Assembly: GCA_916715765.1 (NCBI GenBank) | Contig: CAKAPG010000007.1 | Coordinates: 1-63,993 of the forward strand | Direction: 5' to 3' | DNA length: 63,993 nucleotides | Source: an uncultured Atopobium sp. | GTDB lineage: Bacteria > Actinomycetota > Coriobacteriia > Coriobacteriales > Atopobiaceae | Shown: positions 1-7,199 of the stretch, piece after piece | How positions within the stretch are numbered: the first letter of the stretch is position 1 | Layout: every line of letters starts with the position of its first letter | The notes under the pieces: model-generated | The model's input: only the letters and a program-made list of their open reading frames with translations | What the model was told of the DNA's origin: nothing | Databases searched by the model: none | Program-made: the position numbers and the translations under genes

Positions 1-2114
1 AGCAGGTGAACGGTTACAGAATCCTTCTTTGTACCATTCCAAACCTTGGTTACTGAAACATCGCGAGTTACAGGAGCATCAGCCTTATTGGTCAGGGTAG
101 TAACGTTACCGTTAACCTCAGGAGTCTGAGCAGTCCAACCGACTACGGTTCCTTCTGTAAAGCTCAAAGTTACGTTATCAGGAAGACCGTGGAATGTGTG
201 CTCCCAGTTGTTTGCTGCAGAAAGCTCAACGGAGTCAACAACATATCCATCTGCCTTTAGATAAACAGTAAGCGTCTCTGGAATAACTGCATCTGGGTTT
301 GCAGAAGTATCCCAAACCTTCTTAACGGTTACATCCTGAGTACCCTCTTCACCAGTAATAACGGTACCGTTGGAGCCAATACCACCACCACGCTGTGCAG
401 TATTTCCAGAAATAATCAGTTGAGCCTTATTCTGTGCTGCGGTGATAGAGCTATAACGAAGATTAGACTCAAGAGCAAGCATATCGGTGTTGTTAACGAT
501 ATTGCTTACTTCTTCAGTAGTATGACGTGCAGCAGCTGGATCAGCTTCACCAAGTATTGAAGGAGGGTTGATGGTAACCGCGCCATCCTTAGTCCAATGT
601 GCAGAGGCACCACCAAGCATATAATCAGAAATAGTTGCACCGACAGATTCACCTGCACCGCGAACGGTTGCAATCTCATCACCAGCACCATTTGCGGTGT
701 TGTTGAAGAATGCTACGCCATTTTTGGAGTGGAATTCAGCTACACCGGTTGGACAGAACCAAGCACCACCACCAATAACCGTCGCAGTGTTGTCCTTAAT
801 AAGTGCTTTATTAATGTGGACAACATAAGGAACAGAAGCAACGTAAACTGCGCCGCCCTGGTCATTTGCAGTGTTATTGATAATTTCACCAGCATTAAGG
901 GTTACATTAGCAGATGCAACATAAATACCAGCACCAACACCCTTATCGCCAAGCTGGTTGGTGCCATTACTAGTGACCTTGTTTCCGTCAATAGAGCCAC
1001 CATTCATGGTGAAGCCAGCGCGATAAATGTTTGGCCAGTTATTCCATGGAGCACCAACCCTGGAATAAGGAACCTTCTGACCACCAACAACGCCAACAAA
1101 CTGGTCGTAGGTAGCAACGCCACCGCCAGCAATGCCAGCAGTGTTGTTCTTGATGATGCCGTTATTCATAACAGCGTTGCCGTTCCAGGTTACGTAGATA
1201 CCGCCGCCGGACTCAGAAGCAACATTATTAGTAATAGAGCCACCGTTGAAGGTAAAGTCTGCCTTTGACTTAGAGTCACCATACTGAGGATTACCTGCGT
1301 AAACGTGGACGCCCGCACCGTCAACAGCCTTGTTGTTAGTGATATATCCACCACCCACAGTGGCTGTTGTTGTCTCACCGTTTGGATCCAAGGCATAGAG
1401 CATCAGACCACCAGAGGAATTAATGGTAGAAGAAGCATCGCCACCAGTGATGGTTCCGCCAGTCATAGTGAAATCTGCATTTCTTACCATAACGCTACCA
1501 GAGTACTGATTGGTAAGAGTAGTGTTCTGAATGGTACCGTCACGGAGCTCACCTGTTGCACCATTTGCAACAGTGACTGCGCCACCAAGAGCATTGGCAA
1601 CCGTGCTGTCCTGAATGGTGCCGCCAGCCATAACAAACTTTGCACCAGTACCAGTGGTGAGAACTACGCCGTTATTTCCAGGATAAGGTTTGGCCTTGCC
1701 ATTTTTAATAACGCCACGAAGCAAGGTAAAGCTACCACGGTTCTCAACGGCAAATGCAGTGTTGTTGCCATCAATGGTGGCACCATCAAGAGTAACTGCG
1801 CCGCCAGAAGCAATCTTGAACATATAGAAATGATTAGAGCCGGTCATGGCACTTGTGATAGTTCCACTGCCCATTAACCTAATGTTCTTATTAGCTGGAA
1901 CCTGGACTGGAGCAGTAATGGTAAAGTCCGCATTTACCTGAACGATAGTCTGCGAACCATCTGCTGGAGCAGCAGCAATAGCAGCCAGCAGCTCAGCCTC
2001 TGAGGTAACAGGGATGGTGTCTGCGAATGCTTGCTTTGCAAGTCCTCCAACGAGCGAGAGTGCTAGCACAAATGTAGCGACAATCGCCATACTCCAACGT
2101 GTAAGCCTTTTCAT
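1..2114 (-). CDS. Secreted beta-helix adhesin with Cna-B domains (partial, C-terminus beyond window)
   Basis: An open frame runs from an ATG at 2114 to the first base of the window without a stop, so 704 codons are visible and the C-terminus is missing. An AAGGAG ribosome site precedes the start. Residues 1-31 form a signal peptide (positive KRLTR start, hydrophobic core, AFA|D cleavage). About residues 75-560 are rich in Gly, Thr and Asn, with repeated GGTI, GGSI and NNTA turns typical of right-handed parallel beta-helix (pectin-lyase-like) folds. From about residue 592 comes a Cna-B-type domain (TVKKVWDTSAN onward), and a second begins near 686 (VTKVWNG). In Gram-positive adhesins such modules form stalks that are usually sortase-anchored. 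I expect more Cna-B repeats and an LPxTG signal outside the window. Ligand unknown. Confidence 0.85.
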   Translation of the reverse strand, partial: MKRLTRWSMAIVATFVLALSLVGGLAKQAFADTIPVTSEAELLAAIAAAPADGSQTIVQVNADFTITAPVQVPANKNIRLMGSGTITSAMTGSNHFYMFKIASGGAVTLDGATIDGNNTAFAVENRGSFTLLRGVIKNGKAKPYPGNNGVVLTTGTGAKFVMAGGTIQDSTVANALGGAVTVANGATGELRDGTIQNTTLTNQYSGSVMVRNADFTMTGGTITGGDASSTINSSGGLMLYALDPNGETTTATVGGGYITNNKAVDGAGVHVYAGNPQYGDSKSKADFTFNGGSITNNVASESGGGIYVTWNGNAVMNNGIIKNNTAGIAGGGVATYDQFVGVVGGQKVPYSRVGAPWNNWPNIYRAGFTMNGGSIDGNKVTSNGTNQLGDKGVGAGIYVASANVTLNAGEIINNTANDQGGAVYVASVPYVVHINKALIKDNTATVIGGGAWFCPTGVAEFHSKNGVAFFNNTANGAGDEIATVRGAGESVGATISDYMLGGASAHWTKDGAVTINPPSILGEADPAAARHTTEEVSNIVNNTDMLALESNLRYSSITAAQNKAQLIISGNTAQRGGGIGSNGTVITGEEGTQDVTVKKVWDTSANPDAVIPETLTVYLKADGYVVDSVELSAANNWEHTFHGLPDNVTLSFTEGTVVGWTAQTPEVNGNVTTLTNKADAPVTRDVSVTKVWNGTKKDSVTVHL

Positions 2115-2207
2115 GGCAAAACTCCTTGCGCTTTGGGAGCATGTAATAACAAACAATAGTGAAACAAGTAATAAAAAAGCATGAAAACGTAAAGATTTTA
2201 TCTTACT

Positions 2208-2696
2208 TTACTCTTCTTTGTCTAGCTGTTCAGGCTCTTCCGGACGATGTTTTAGGCGATCGTATTCTTCTTCGGTCAAAACATCTTCAATTCGCAGGTT
2301 AACACCAGAAACTTCAAGGCCTGTCATACCGGTGATTTTCTCGACAATTGTATGCTTAACATCCTCAAAAATCTGAGGCGCATAAGAACCATATTTAATA
2401 AGAACAGACACGGTAACATTTAGCGAGCTATCAGGCAGCACCTCTACAGTGACACCTTTAGCCGTATCAGATGCACCAAGTACATCCTGAACTCTGTTAA
2501 GCCAGTTTCCACGAGCACCCACCACGTTGGGGACGTCACGTAAAGCTAGTGAGACGATCTTCTCGACAACTCCACCAGAGAAGGTAAGAGAGTCTGTATC
2601 CTCAAGATCTGCATCGGAAGGAACATCTGTTGTTTCTTCTGCAGGAACAATTTCTTCAGAGGTGGTCTCTTGTGAATTAGTAAGCTCTTCTGCCAC
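2208..2696 (-). CDS. Asp23/Gls24 family envelope stress protein
   Basis: This 162-residue soluble protein has an acidic N-terminal tail (about residues 1-38) and an Asp23/Gls24 domain (about 40-150, including SGGVVEKIVSLAL and the VLIKYGSYAPQ stretch). A Glu-rich tail follows. Start is GTG at 2696 with AGGAG six bases upstream. Asp23 proteins coat the inner face of the membrane and are held there by AmaP, which is encoded upstream in the same operon. The gene lies 13 bases after the DUF2273 gene and is the last of the three-gene unit. Family assignment is firm. The exact stress to which it responds is not visible from the sequence. Confidence 0.9.
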   Translation of the reverse strand: MAEELTNSQETTSEEIVPAEETTDVPSDADLEDTDSLTFSGGVVEKIVSLALRDVPNVVGARGNWLNRVQDVLGASDTAKGVTVEVLPDSSLNVTVSVLIKYGSYAPQIFEDVKHTIVEKITGMTGLEVSGVNLRIEDVLTEEEYDRLKHRPEEPEQLDKEE

Positions 2697-2709
2697 AGCT
2701 CTCTCCTAT

Positions 2710-2952
2710 CTAATTTCTATCCGTAAATAAGGAACGAATCTTTGCCAAAATTGTTGCCTTTCCGTCAAAGATCTGACCAATGGCAACTCCTACCAGTACA
2801 AACAATGCAACAACCAGCATTTTAAAAAGGCCAAACGTAAACAAAAAAATTGCAAACAAGAGGCCCAAAAATCCACCAATAATGGCACCTGGATGGCCAA
2901 CGACATATTTTTTGCACTGTTCTTGCATCTTTTGGAAGAAGCTTTTATCCAT
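2710..2952 (-). CDS. DUF2273 small membrane protein
   Basis: An 80-residue protein with a basic N-terminus, a glycine-containing hydrophobic hairpin (AIIGGFLGLLFAIFLFTFG and the following LVVALFVLVGVAIG) giving two membrane helices, and a short basic tail. This matches the DUF2273 proteins that sit between amaP and asp23 in many Gram-positive bacteria. Its start overlaps the end of amaP by eight bases, and its GGAGG site lies inside amaP, so translation is probably coupled. The role is inferred to be a membrane partner of Asp23/AmaP. Confidence 0.85.
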   Translation of the reverse strand: MDKSFFQKMQEQCKKYVVGHPGAIIGGFLGLLFAIFLFTFGLFKMLVVALFVLVGVAIGQIFDGKATILAKIRSLFTDRN

Positions 2953-3640
2953 TGTCTTTGACCTCCTTTGCGTCTGGCTCTGAAATGCTCAATCGAATGT
3001 CTTGACCAGTCTGCTGCGCAGAAGCCTGATTGGAAGGCTGTTCATACGTTTGCTCTTCTACAATCTCTGGTTCTGGCACAACCTCTTTTGACTGCGACGA
3101 AGACGCACCTTCTTCATCTTTTGGCGAGAAGGAACTTGGCTTGACAAAAGAAAGATTGATGCTAGAAACACAAGGTCCGCACACAATAGCAAGACCAGAC
3201 TGAAGCGCGTTGTAGAACTCAGAGCCCTTTGCAGTAACATCAACAGGCTCTTTAGGGAGAATATCAATCTGTACAGCTACAGAATTATTCTTAGAAATCT
3301 GCACGTTAACACGGTGAGCTAGGCACGTTCCATCTTCTTCAATGATATGTGCTGCCTGAGAAGAAATAGCATCTTTTGTGACAGAGATTGTTCCGCCCTC
3401 AACAGTGGCTACCGTGAGCTTTACCGTTTTTCTAATAAAGAGAGCTCTAAACAAAACCACTACAAGACCAAAGATACTAATAGCCGCACAAGCGTTAAGC
3501 GCAATAAGGTATGGCTTGGTGAACAAGAGGTTAGTTGCCTGATGTGTCCAAGGACCAAACCACGTTAAGGCAAGAGCTAAAAATACAAATGCACTTGCAA
3601 GAACATAAAGTATGTAGCAAAAACGCTTGAAGCCGCTCAT
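2945..3640 (-). CDS. amaP: Alkaline shock response membrane anchor protein AmaP
   Basis: This 231-residue protein has two N-terminal membrane helices (about residues 8-30 and 45-68), then an Asp23-like cytoplasmic domain (about 75-165) and a Ser/Glu/Gln-rich disordered tail. This is the AmaP layout: it anchors Asp23 at the membrane. It is the first gene of the amaP-DUF2273-asp23 operon. The start is preceded by GGAGGT, and upstream lies a short block also found before pcrA (3668-3690). Confidence 0.85.
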   Translation of the reverse strand: MSGFKRFCYILYVLASAFVFLALALTWFGPWTHQATNLLFTKPYLIALNACAAISIFGLVVVLFRALFIRKTVKLTVATVEGGTISVTKDAISSQAAHIIEEDGTCLAHRVNVQISKNNSVAVQIDILPKEPVDVTAKGSEFYNALQSGLAIVCGPCVSSINLSFVKPSSFSPKDEEGASSSQSKEVVPEPEIVEEQTYEQPSNQASAQQTGQDIRLSISEPDAKEVKDNG

Positions 3641-3667
3641 GGCACCTCCACTTTCTTTTATATAAAC

Positions 3668-3690
3668 AGTTTAACCCCAATACCGGACAA
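3668..3690 (-). promoter_or_regulatory. Candidate promoter block upstream of amaP, shared with pcrA
   Basis: Read on the minus strand, this stretch is TTTGTCCGGTATTGGGGTTA followed directly by AACT. A near-identical block (ATGTCCGGTTATCGGGGTAC, then ACTT) lies before pcrA at 9675-9696. The TAAACT/TACACT hexamer preceded by GGGG resembles an extended -10. Similar GGGTATACT strings lie before eno and the first pfk gene. The -35 assignment is uncertain. Confidence 0.35.
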
Positions 3691-3701
3691 AAAGAGAATA
3701 T

Positions 3702-3732
3702 AAAAACTGCCTCCCGGCGGAAGGCAGTTTTT
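3702..3732 (-). terminator. Rho-independent terminator after the pit-DUF47 operon
   Basis: AAAAACTGCCT pairs perfectly with AGGCAGTTTTT around a short loop: 11 base pairs ending in a T run on both strands. It lies 3' of the DUF47 gene and upstream of the amaP promoter, isolating the two leftward operons. Confidence 0.85.
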
Positions 3733-3763
3733 AGTCTGTATATACCGTTAGCAGAAAACGAAC

Positions 3764-4384
3764 TTAAGCGTTCTTCATAACAACGGAGCGAACAACTCCC
3801 GCCGCGTCATCACAGGAATCAAGAACAGTCTCCATGCGGTCAAAAATACGAAGCCAAGCAACCGTGTGGCGACCAGGCATTTCATCACGGAACAAACGAG
3901 AGAGTGCGTTGTGGTAAATAAGGTCTCCCTCGTCCTCAACGTGACCAACGGCAATGGCCTTCTCCATAACGGTAGAATCTTTCTTGTAATCGCTCAAAAC
4001 ACTCAGCATCTCCTGGACCGTCTTGCATGCGCGAAGGGTAAGTTCAGCAAGCTGCATAGCCTCTTTACGAGTGTCGTCAACGTTAAAGAGATCAAGACGC
4101 TCTGCAACAGAATTCATTCCGTCAACAATGTCATCAAGACGAAGAGCCAAATCGGAGATGTCCTCGCGCTCAAATGGAGTGACAAAGGAAGCGTAAAGCT
4201 CCTTCATAATGTGCTGGACCTTCTCGTCACACTCGCGCTCGTAAACCTTCATCTGAGGAATACGCGCGGCAGTCTCAGGATAGCCTTCCATAATGACCGC
4301 ATACTCTTCAGCGGTTTCTACAATTTTGTCGCCAAACTCGCGGAACATGGTGTAGAAGACGTCCTCTTTTGGCTTACCTAGCAT
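3764..4384 (-). CDS. DUF47/PhoU-like regulator of phosphate transport
   Basis: This 206-residue all-helical protein lacks signal peptide and membrane segments. The pattern (FREFGDKIVETAEEY near the N-terminus, ISDLALRLDDIVDGMNSVAE in the middle, VGHVEDEGDLIYHNAL later) matches the DUF47 family, distant PhoU relatives encoded beside Pit-type phosphate carriers. It lies 58 bases after the Pit gene on the same strand and is probably co-transcribed. The inferred role is control of Pit activity. The acidic helices may bind metal as in PhoU, but this is not shown. Confidence 0.87.
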   Translation of the reverse strand: MLGKPKEDVFYTMFREFGDKIVETAEEYAVIMEGYPETAARIPQMKVYERECDEKVQHIMKELYASFVTPFEREDISDLALRLDDIVDGMNSVAERLDLFNVDDTRKEAMQLAELTLRACKTVQEMLSVLSDYKKDSTVMEKAIAVGHVEDEGDLIYHNALSRLFRDEMPGRHTVAWLRIFDRMETVLDSCDDAAGVVRSVVMKNA

Positions 4385-4442
4385 GAATCCTCCAATAAAG
4401 TTGAGTGGTTCAATAGAACTCGTAAAAGACAGTTATACGTAC

Positions 4443-5492
4443 TTAGAAAATCATCAGGAACAGTTTTGCAAAAAGAAAGCCAATAAGTCCGCAGCCAGGG
4501 AACGTAAATACCCATGCTGCAACCATTTCTTTTGCAACACCCCAGTTAACTGAACGAATATTTTTTGCAGCACCCGCACCCATCATGGCGGTCATTTTTG
4601 TATGAGTTGTTGAAACAGGAAGTCCGGTTAGCGTGGAAAGCAGCAAAGATGCAGATGCCGAGAAGGACGCGGCAAAGCCCTGATAACGCTCAAGCTTTAC
4701 CATTTCCATTCCGACTTTTTTAATAATCTTTCTTCCGCCAATCGCAGTACCGATAGACATAAGAGCAGCACACAGTACCTGCAGCCAGAGCGGGAACACA
4801 TCTGCACCAGCAGCTCCATGACCTGCGGAGAGTGCAATTGCAAGCATGGCAATGGACATGAACTTCTGACCGTCCTGTGCACCGTGCATAGCTGCAACAA
4901 AGGCCGAGCCAACAACCTGCAAGTGACCAAACATTTCATCAGCGCGCTGTCGATCAACATTTACGCAAAGCTTGTTGATTGCTTTAACAATGATCCAACC
5001 AGCAGCAAAGCCTAGCGTGGTTGAGAAGAGCAGACCAATTAAAACCTTGCTCCACTCGCCCCAGTTAACTGCGCCAAAATCACCATGAATTGCAAGTGCT
5101 GCACCGGTAAGGCCAGCAATGAGTGCATGCGACTCAGAAGTTGGAATACCTAAAGCCCAAGCTCCTACTGCCCAGGTAACAATACCCACACAGCCTGCAG
5201 CAAGAGCAACAAGAGCCTCATGGTTGTTGCTACCAAAGTCAACCATGCCCAAGATTGTGTCTGCAACTGCAGTTGAAATGAGGCACATAGCCACCAAACC
5301 AACAAAGTTGCATACAACGCTCATGATAATTGCATTGTTTACTTTGATTGAACGAGTTCCAACAGCCTCTGCAATAGCATTAGCCGCATCGGTTGCACCA
5401 TTTACAAAGATGCATCCAAAAACAAGGACAATGACGAGGGCCAAAAACGGATTGGCAACCATCATCTCAAAAAAGTGTCCGAGTGTTATCAT
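4443..5492 (-). CDS. Pit family inorganic phosphate transporter
   Basis: This 349-residue protein has about ten hydrophobic helices in two related halves. Diagnostic Pit motifs are FVNGATDAANAIAEAVGTR near residue 30, GIPTSESHALIAGLTGAA near 125 and GLPVSTTHTKMTAMMGAG near 290. The GATDAANA and P(T/V)S(E/T)(S/T)H signatures form the substrate site in this family. It imports phosphate, usually as a metal-phosphate complex with proton or sodium symport. First gene of the operon with the DUF47 protein. Confidence 0.93.
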   Translation of the reverse strand: MITLGHFFEMMVANPFLALVIVLVFGCIFVNGATDAANAIAEAVGTRSIKVNNAIIMSVVCNFVGLVAMCLISTAVADTILGMVDFGSNNHEALVALAAGCVGIVTWAVGAWALGIPTSESHALIAGLTGAALAIHGDFGAVNWGEWSKVLIGLLFSTTLGFAAGWIIVKAINKLCVNVDRQRADEMFGHLQVVGSAFVAAMHGAQDGQKFMSIAMLAIALSAGHGAAGADVFPLWLQVLCAALMSIGTAIGGRKIIKKVGMEMVKLERYQGFAASFSASASLLLSTLTGLPVSTTHTKMTAMMGAGAAKNIRSVNWGVAKEMVAAWVFTFPGCGLIGFLFAKLFLMIF

Positions 5493-5633
5493 TCGGTACC
5501 TTTCAAACCACTTTCATAACGGGACAATGATAATCGAAATATCGTTCAATTATGTTTAAAAACATTCGAATGGCTAAATCAGCGCAAGTTGTTTCTTACG
5601 CCCTGCCTTCCCTCTTATGAAAAATGTAAACTG

Positions 5634-5699
5634 ACCCGGGAGAGCTACCTGGTTGTCCCAGAAGATCCGCCCAGGTAACCCAGAAGAGTTGCCTTAAAG
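5634..5699. repeat. Three degenerate 22-bp tandem repeats
   Basis: Three units begin at 5634, 5656 and 5678 with the form ACCCGGGAGAGCTACC, TCCCAGAAGATCCGCC and ACCCAGAAGAGTTGCC, each exactly 22 bases long. They lie between the end of mtnN and the pit promoter. An inner ACCTGG/CCAGGT stem is possible. I compared this with SRP RNA and common riboswitches and saw no match. Confidence 0.55.
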
Positions 5700-5714
5700 G
5701 GGCACCTCAGGTTG

Positions 5715-6413
5715 CTAGGCAAGCTTTTTGATAATAGCTGCAGTAATACGAGCAGAACGCTCAGAAGCCTCACGCTCAAACGTTAGATAATCAACACTTG
5801 AAGTAGTACCGGGCTTATCGGACATAAGCCTAATCACCACAAACGGTGTGCGGTTAAGCCAAGCAACCTGGGCAATTGAAGCGCCCTCCATCTCGCAACA
5901 ATCAGCGCCAAATGTTGTGTAAATATGGTCCGCAAGCTCTGATGAGCTCACAAACTGATCTCCTGAAGCAACACGTCCAGAAATAACCTGCAGTTCAGGA
6001 GCTACTTCTTTAGCCGATGCAAGAGCATGCTCAACAAGATCCTTATCTGCTGTAAACGAGAAAACCGGAAGGCCTGGAATTTGACCAGCGGCAAAATTGA
6101 GAGGACCCACGTTCATATCGTGCTGAACTAAATCAGAAGAGATAACAATATCCCCTACCTGCAGCTCAGGGCTAAGAAGTCCTGCAATACCAGTATTAAT
6201 CACATGCGTTACCGCAAATGTATCAATCAGAATCTGTGTGCATGATGCGGCATTGACCTTGCCAATTCCTGACTGAACAACAACTACAGGAACTTCTCCC
6301 AAACGGCCTTCAACAAACTGCATACGAGCCTGTTCATAGGTACGCTCAATGGTCATCTGCTCTTTTAACAGCGCAACCTCGGGCTCCATGGCACCAATAA
6401 TTCCAATTTTCAT
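5715..6413 (-). CDS. mtnN: 5'-methylthioadenosine/S-adenosylhomocysteine nucleosidase
   Basis: This 232-residue soluble enzyme cleaves the N-glycosidic bond of MTA and SAH, releasing adenine. That recycles SAM by-products and supplies the LuxS/methionine-salvage precursors. Family marks: MKIGIIGAMEPEVALL with the catalytic Glu12, the VVVQSGIGKVNAA glycine loop, CEMEGASIAQVA with the ribose-contacting Glu, and SDKPG with the catalytic Asp. The start lies one base after the stop of the MscS gene, so it is the last gene of the pcrA-mscS-mtnN operon. SAM chemistry links it loosely to MetY and to the radical SAM enzyme in this window, but I infer no direct connection. Confidence 0.95.
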   Translation of the reverse strand: MKIGIIGAMEPEVALLKEQMTIERTYEQARMQFVEGRLGEVPVVVVQSGIGKVNAASCTQILIDTFAVTHVINTGIAGLLSPELQVGDIVISSDLVQHDMNVGPLNFAAGQIPGLPVFSFTADKDLVEHALASAKEVAPELQVISGRVASGDQFVSSSELADHIYTTFGADCCEMEGASIAQVAWLNRTPFVVIRLMSDKPGTTSSVDYLTFEREASERSARITAAIIKKLA

Positions 6414-6414
6414 G

Positions 6415-7197
6415 TTAGGCTCCTACTCCTGCAAGCCAACTGGAACCAGCCAGGGCTCGTACAATTTTGTCTCGCACACTCATCTCATTTGCATCGTCTT
6501 TAATGTGTGCGTGAATAATAACGGTAATGCCAGCATCAGCTATGCTTGCAGCTTCAACCTCAATAGGAAATGTTCTATCAAGCTGGGACGAAACGGTTTC
6601 TTGGATTGTCTCAATGATTTCTTGAGTTACTGCCTCTAAATCTGCTGATGGTTTAAGCACAATAGTTACAGGTACCTCGGTTACGTCCCACCTTGTACGA
6701 TGTACCAGTGCGGTTTTGTTGAGAACAGAATTAGGGATGATGTCCACTTTACCGCCACGGTCACGCACAATGGTGGAACGCCAGTTCATGTCAATGACCT
6801 CGCCAGAAATGTTTCCAATGCTTACCTGATCTCCCGGCTTAACCACACCTACCAACATAAGGCCTAAGCCGCCTACCAGGTTAGAAATGGTATCCTGGAG
6901 ACCAAAAGACAAGGCGATGGAGGTAACTCCCAAAGCGGTCACAAACGCCGTTGGCTGAATGCCAAAAACAGGCTGCAATACCGCGAGAATAGCAAACGCC
7001 CAGATGATTCCTCGGATTATGTTGACAAAGATAGATGCCGACGGCAGTTTAGATGAATCCAAAGCCTTTCTTGAGAGCTTCATTGCAAAATGCTCAATCA
7101 AAAACGCAATGAAGAATACAACTACAAAGGTAACTACCCTAAAAATAAAATCTTGTGGAGTGAGGCCCAAAATTAAGCCGTCATGCATCAACACCAT
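6415..7197 (-). CDS. MscS family mechanosensitive ion channel
   Basis: A 260-residue small-conductance-type channel. There are three N-terminal membrane helices (about residues 15-38, 58-80 and 85-118). The third is the pore helix leading into GLQDTISNLVGGLGLMLVG. It is followed by the beta domain KPGDQVSIGNISGEVIDM and the conserved IPNS motif (DIIPNSVLNK), then the mixed C-terminal cage domain. It releases solutes on osmotic downshock. The gene starts two bases after pcrA ends. Confidence 0.92.
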   Translation of the reverse strand: MVLMHDGLILGLTPQDFIFRVVTFVVVFFIAFLIEHFAMKLSRKALDSSKLPSASIFVNIIRGIIWAFAILAVLQPVFGIQPTAFVTALGVTSIALSFGLQDTISNLVGGLGLMLVGVVKPGDQVSIGNISGEVIDMNWRSTIVRDRGGKVDIIPNSVLNKTALVHRTRWDVTEVPVTIVLKPSADLEAVTQEIIETIQETVSSQLDRTFPIEVEAASIADAGITVIIHAHIKDDANEMSVRDKIVRALAGSSWLAGVGA

Positions 7198-7199
7198 GG

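Noticed and set aside
597..1877. Two plus-strand frames (223 and 190 codons) in the adhesin region
   Set aside because: Antisense to the continuous adhesin frame with signal peptide and Cna-B domains; their translations are low-complexity and domain-free.
5634..5699. SRP RNA or riboswitch
   Set aside because: The SRP core GGAAG/AGCAG motif and known aptamer blocks are absent; simple tandem repeats explain the pattern.
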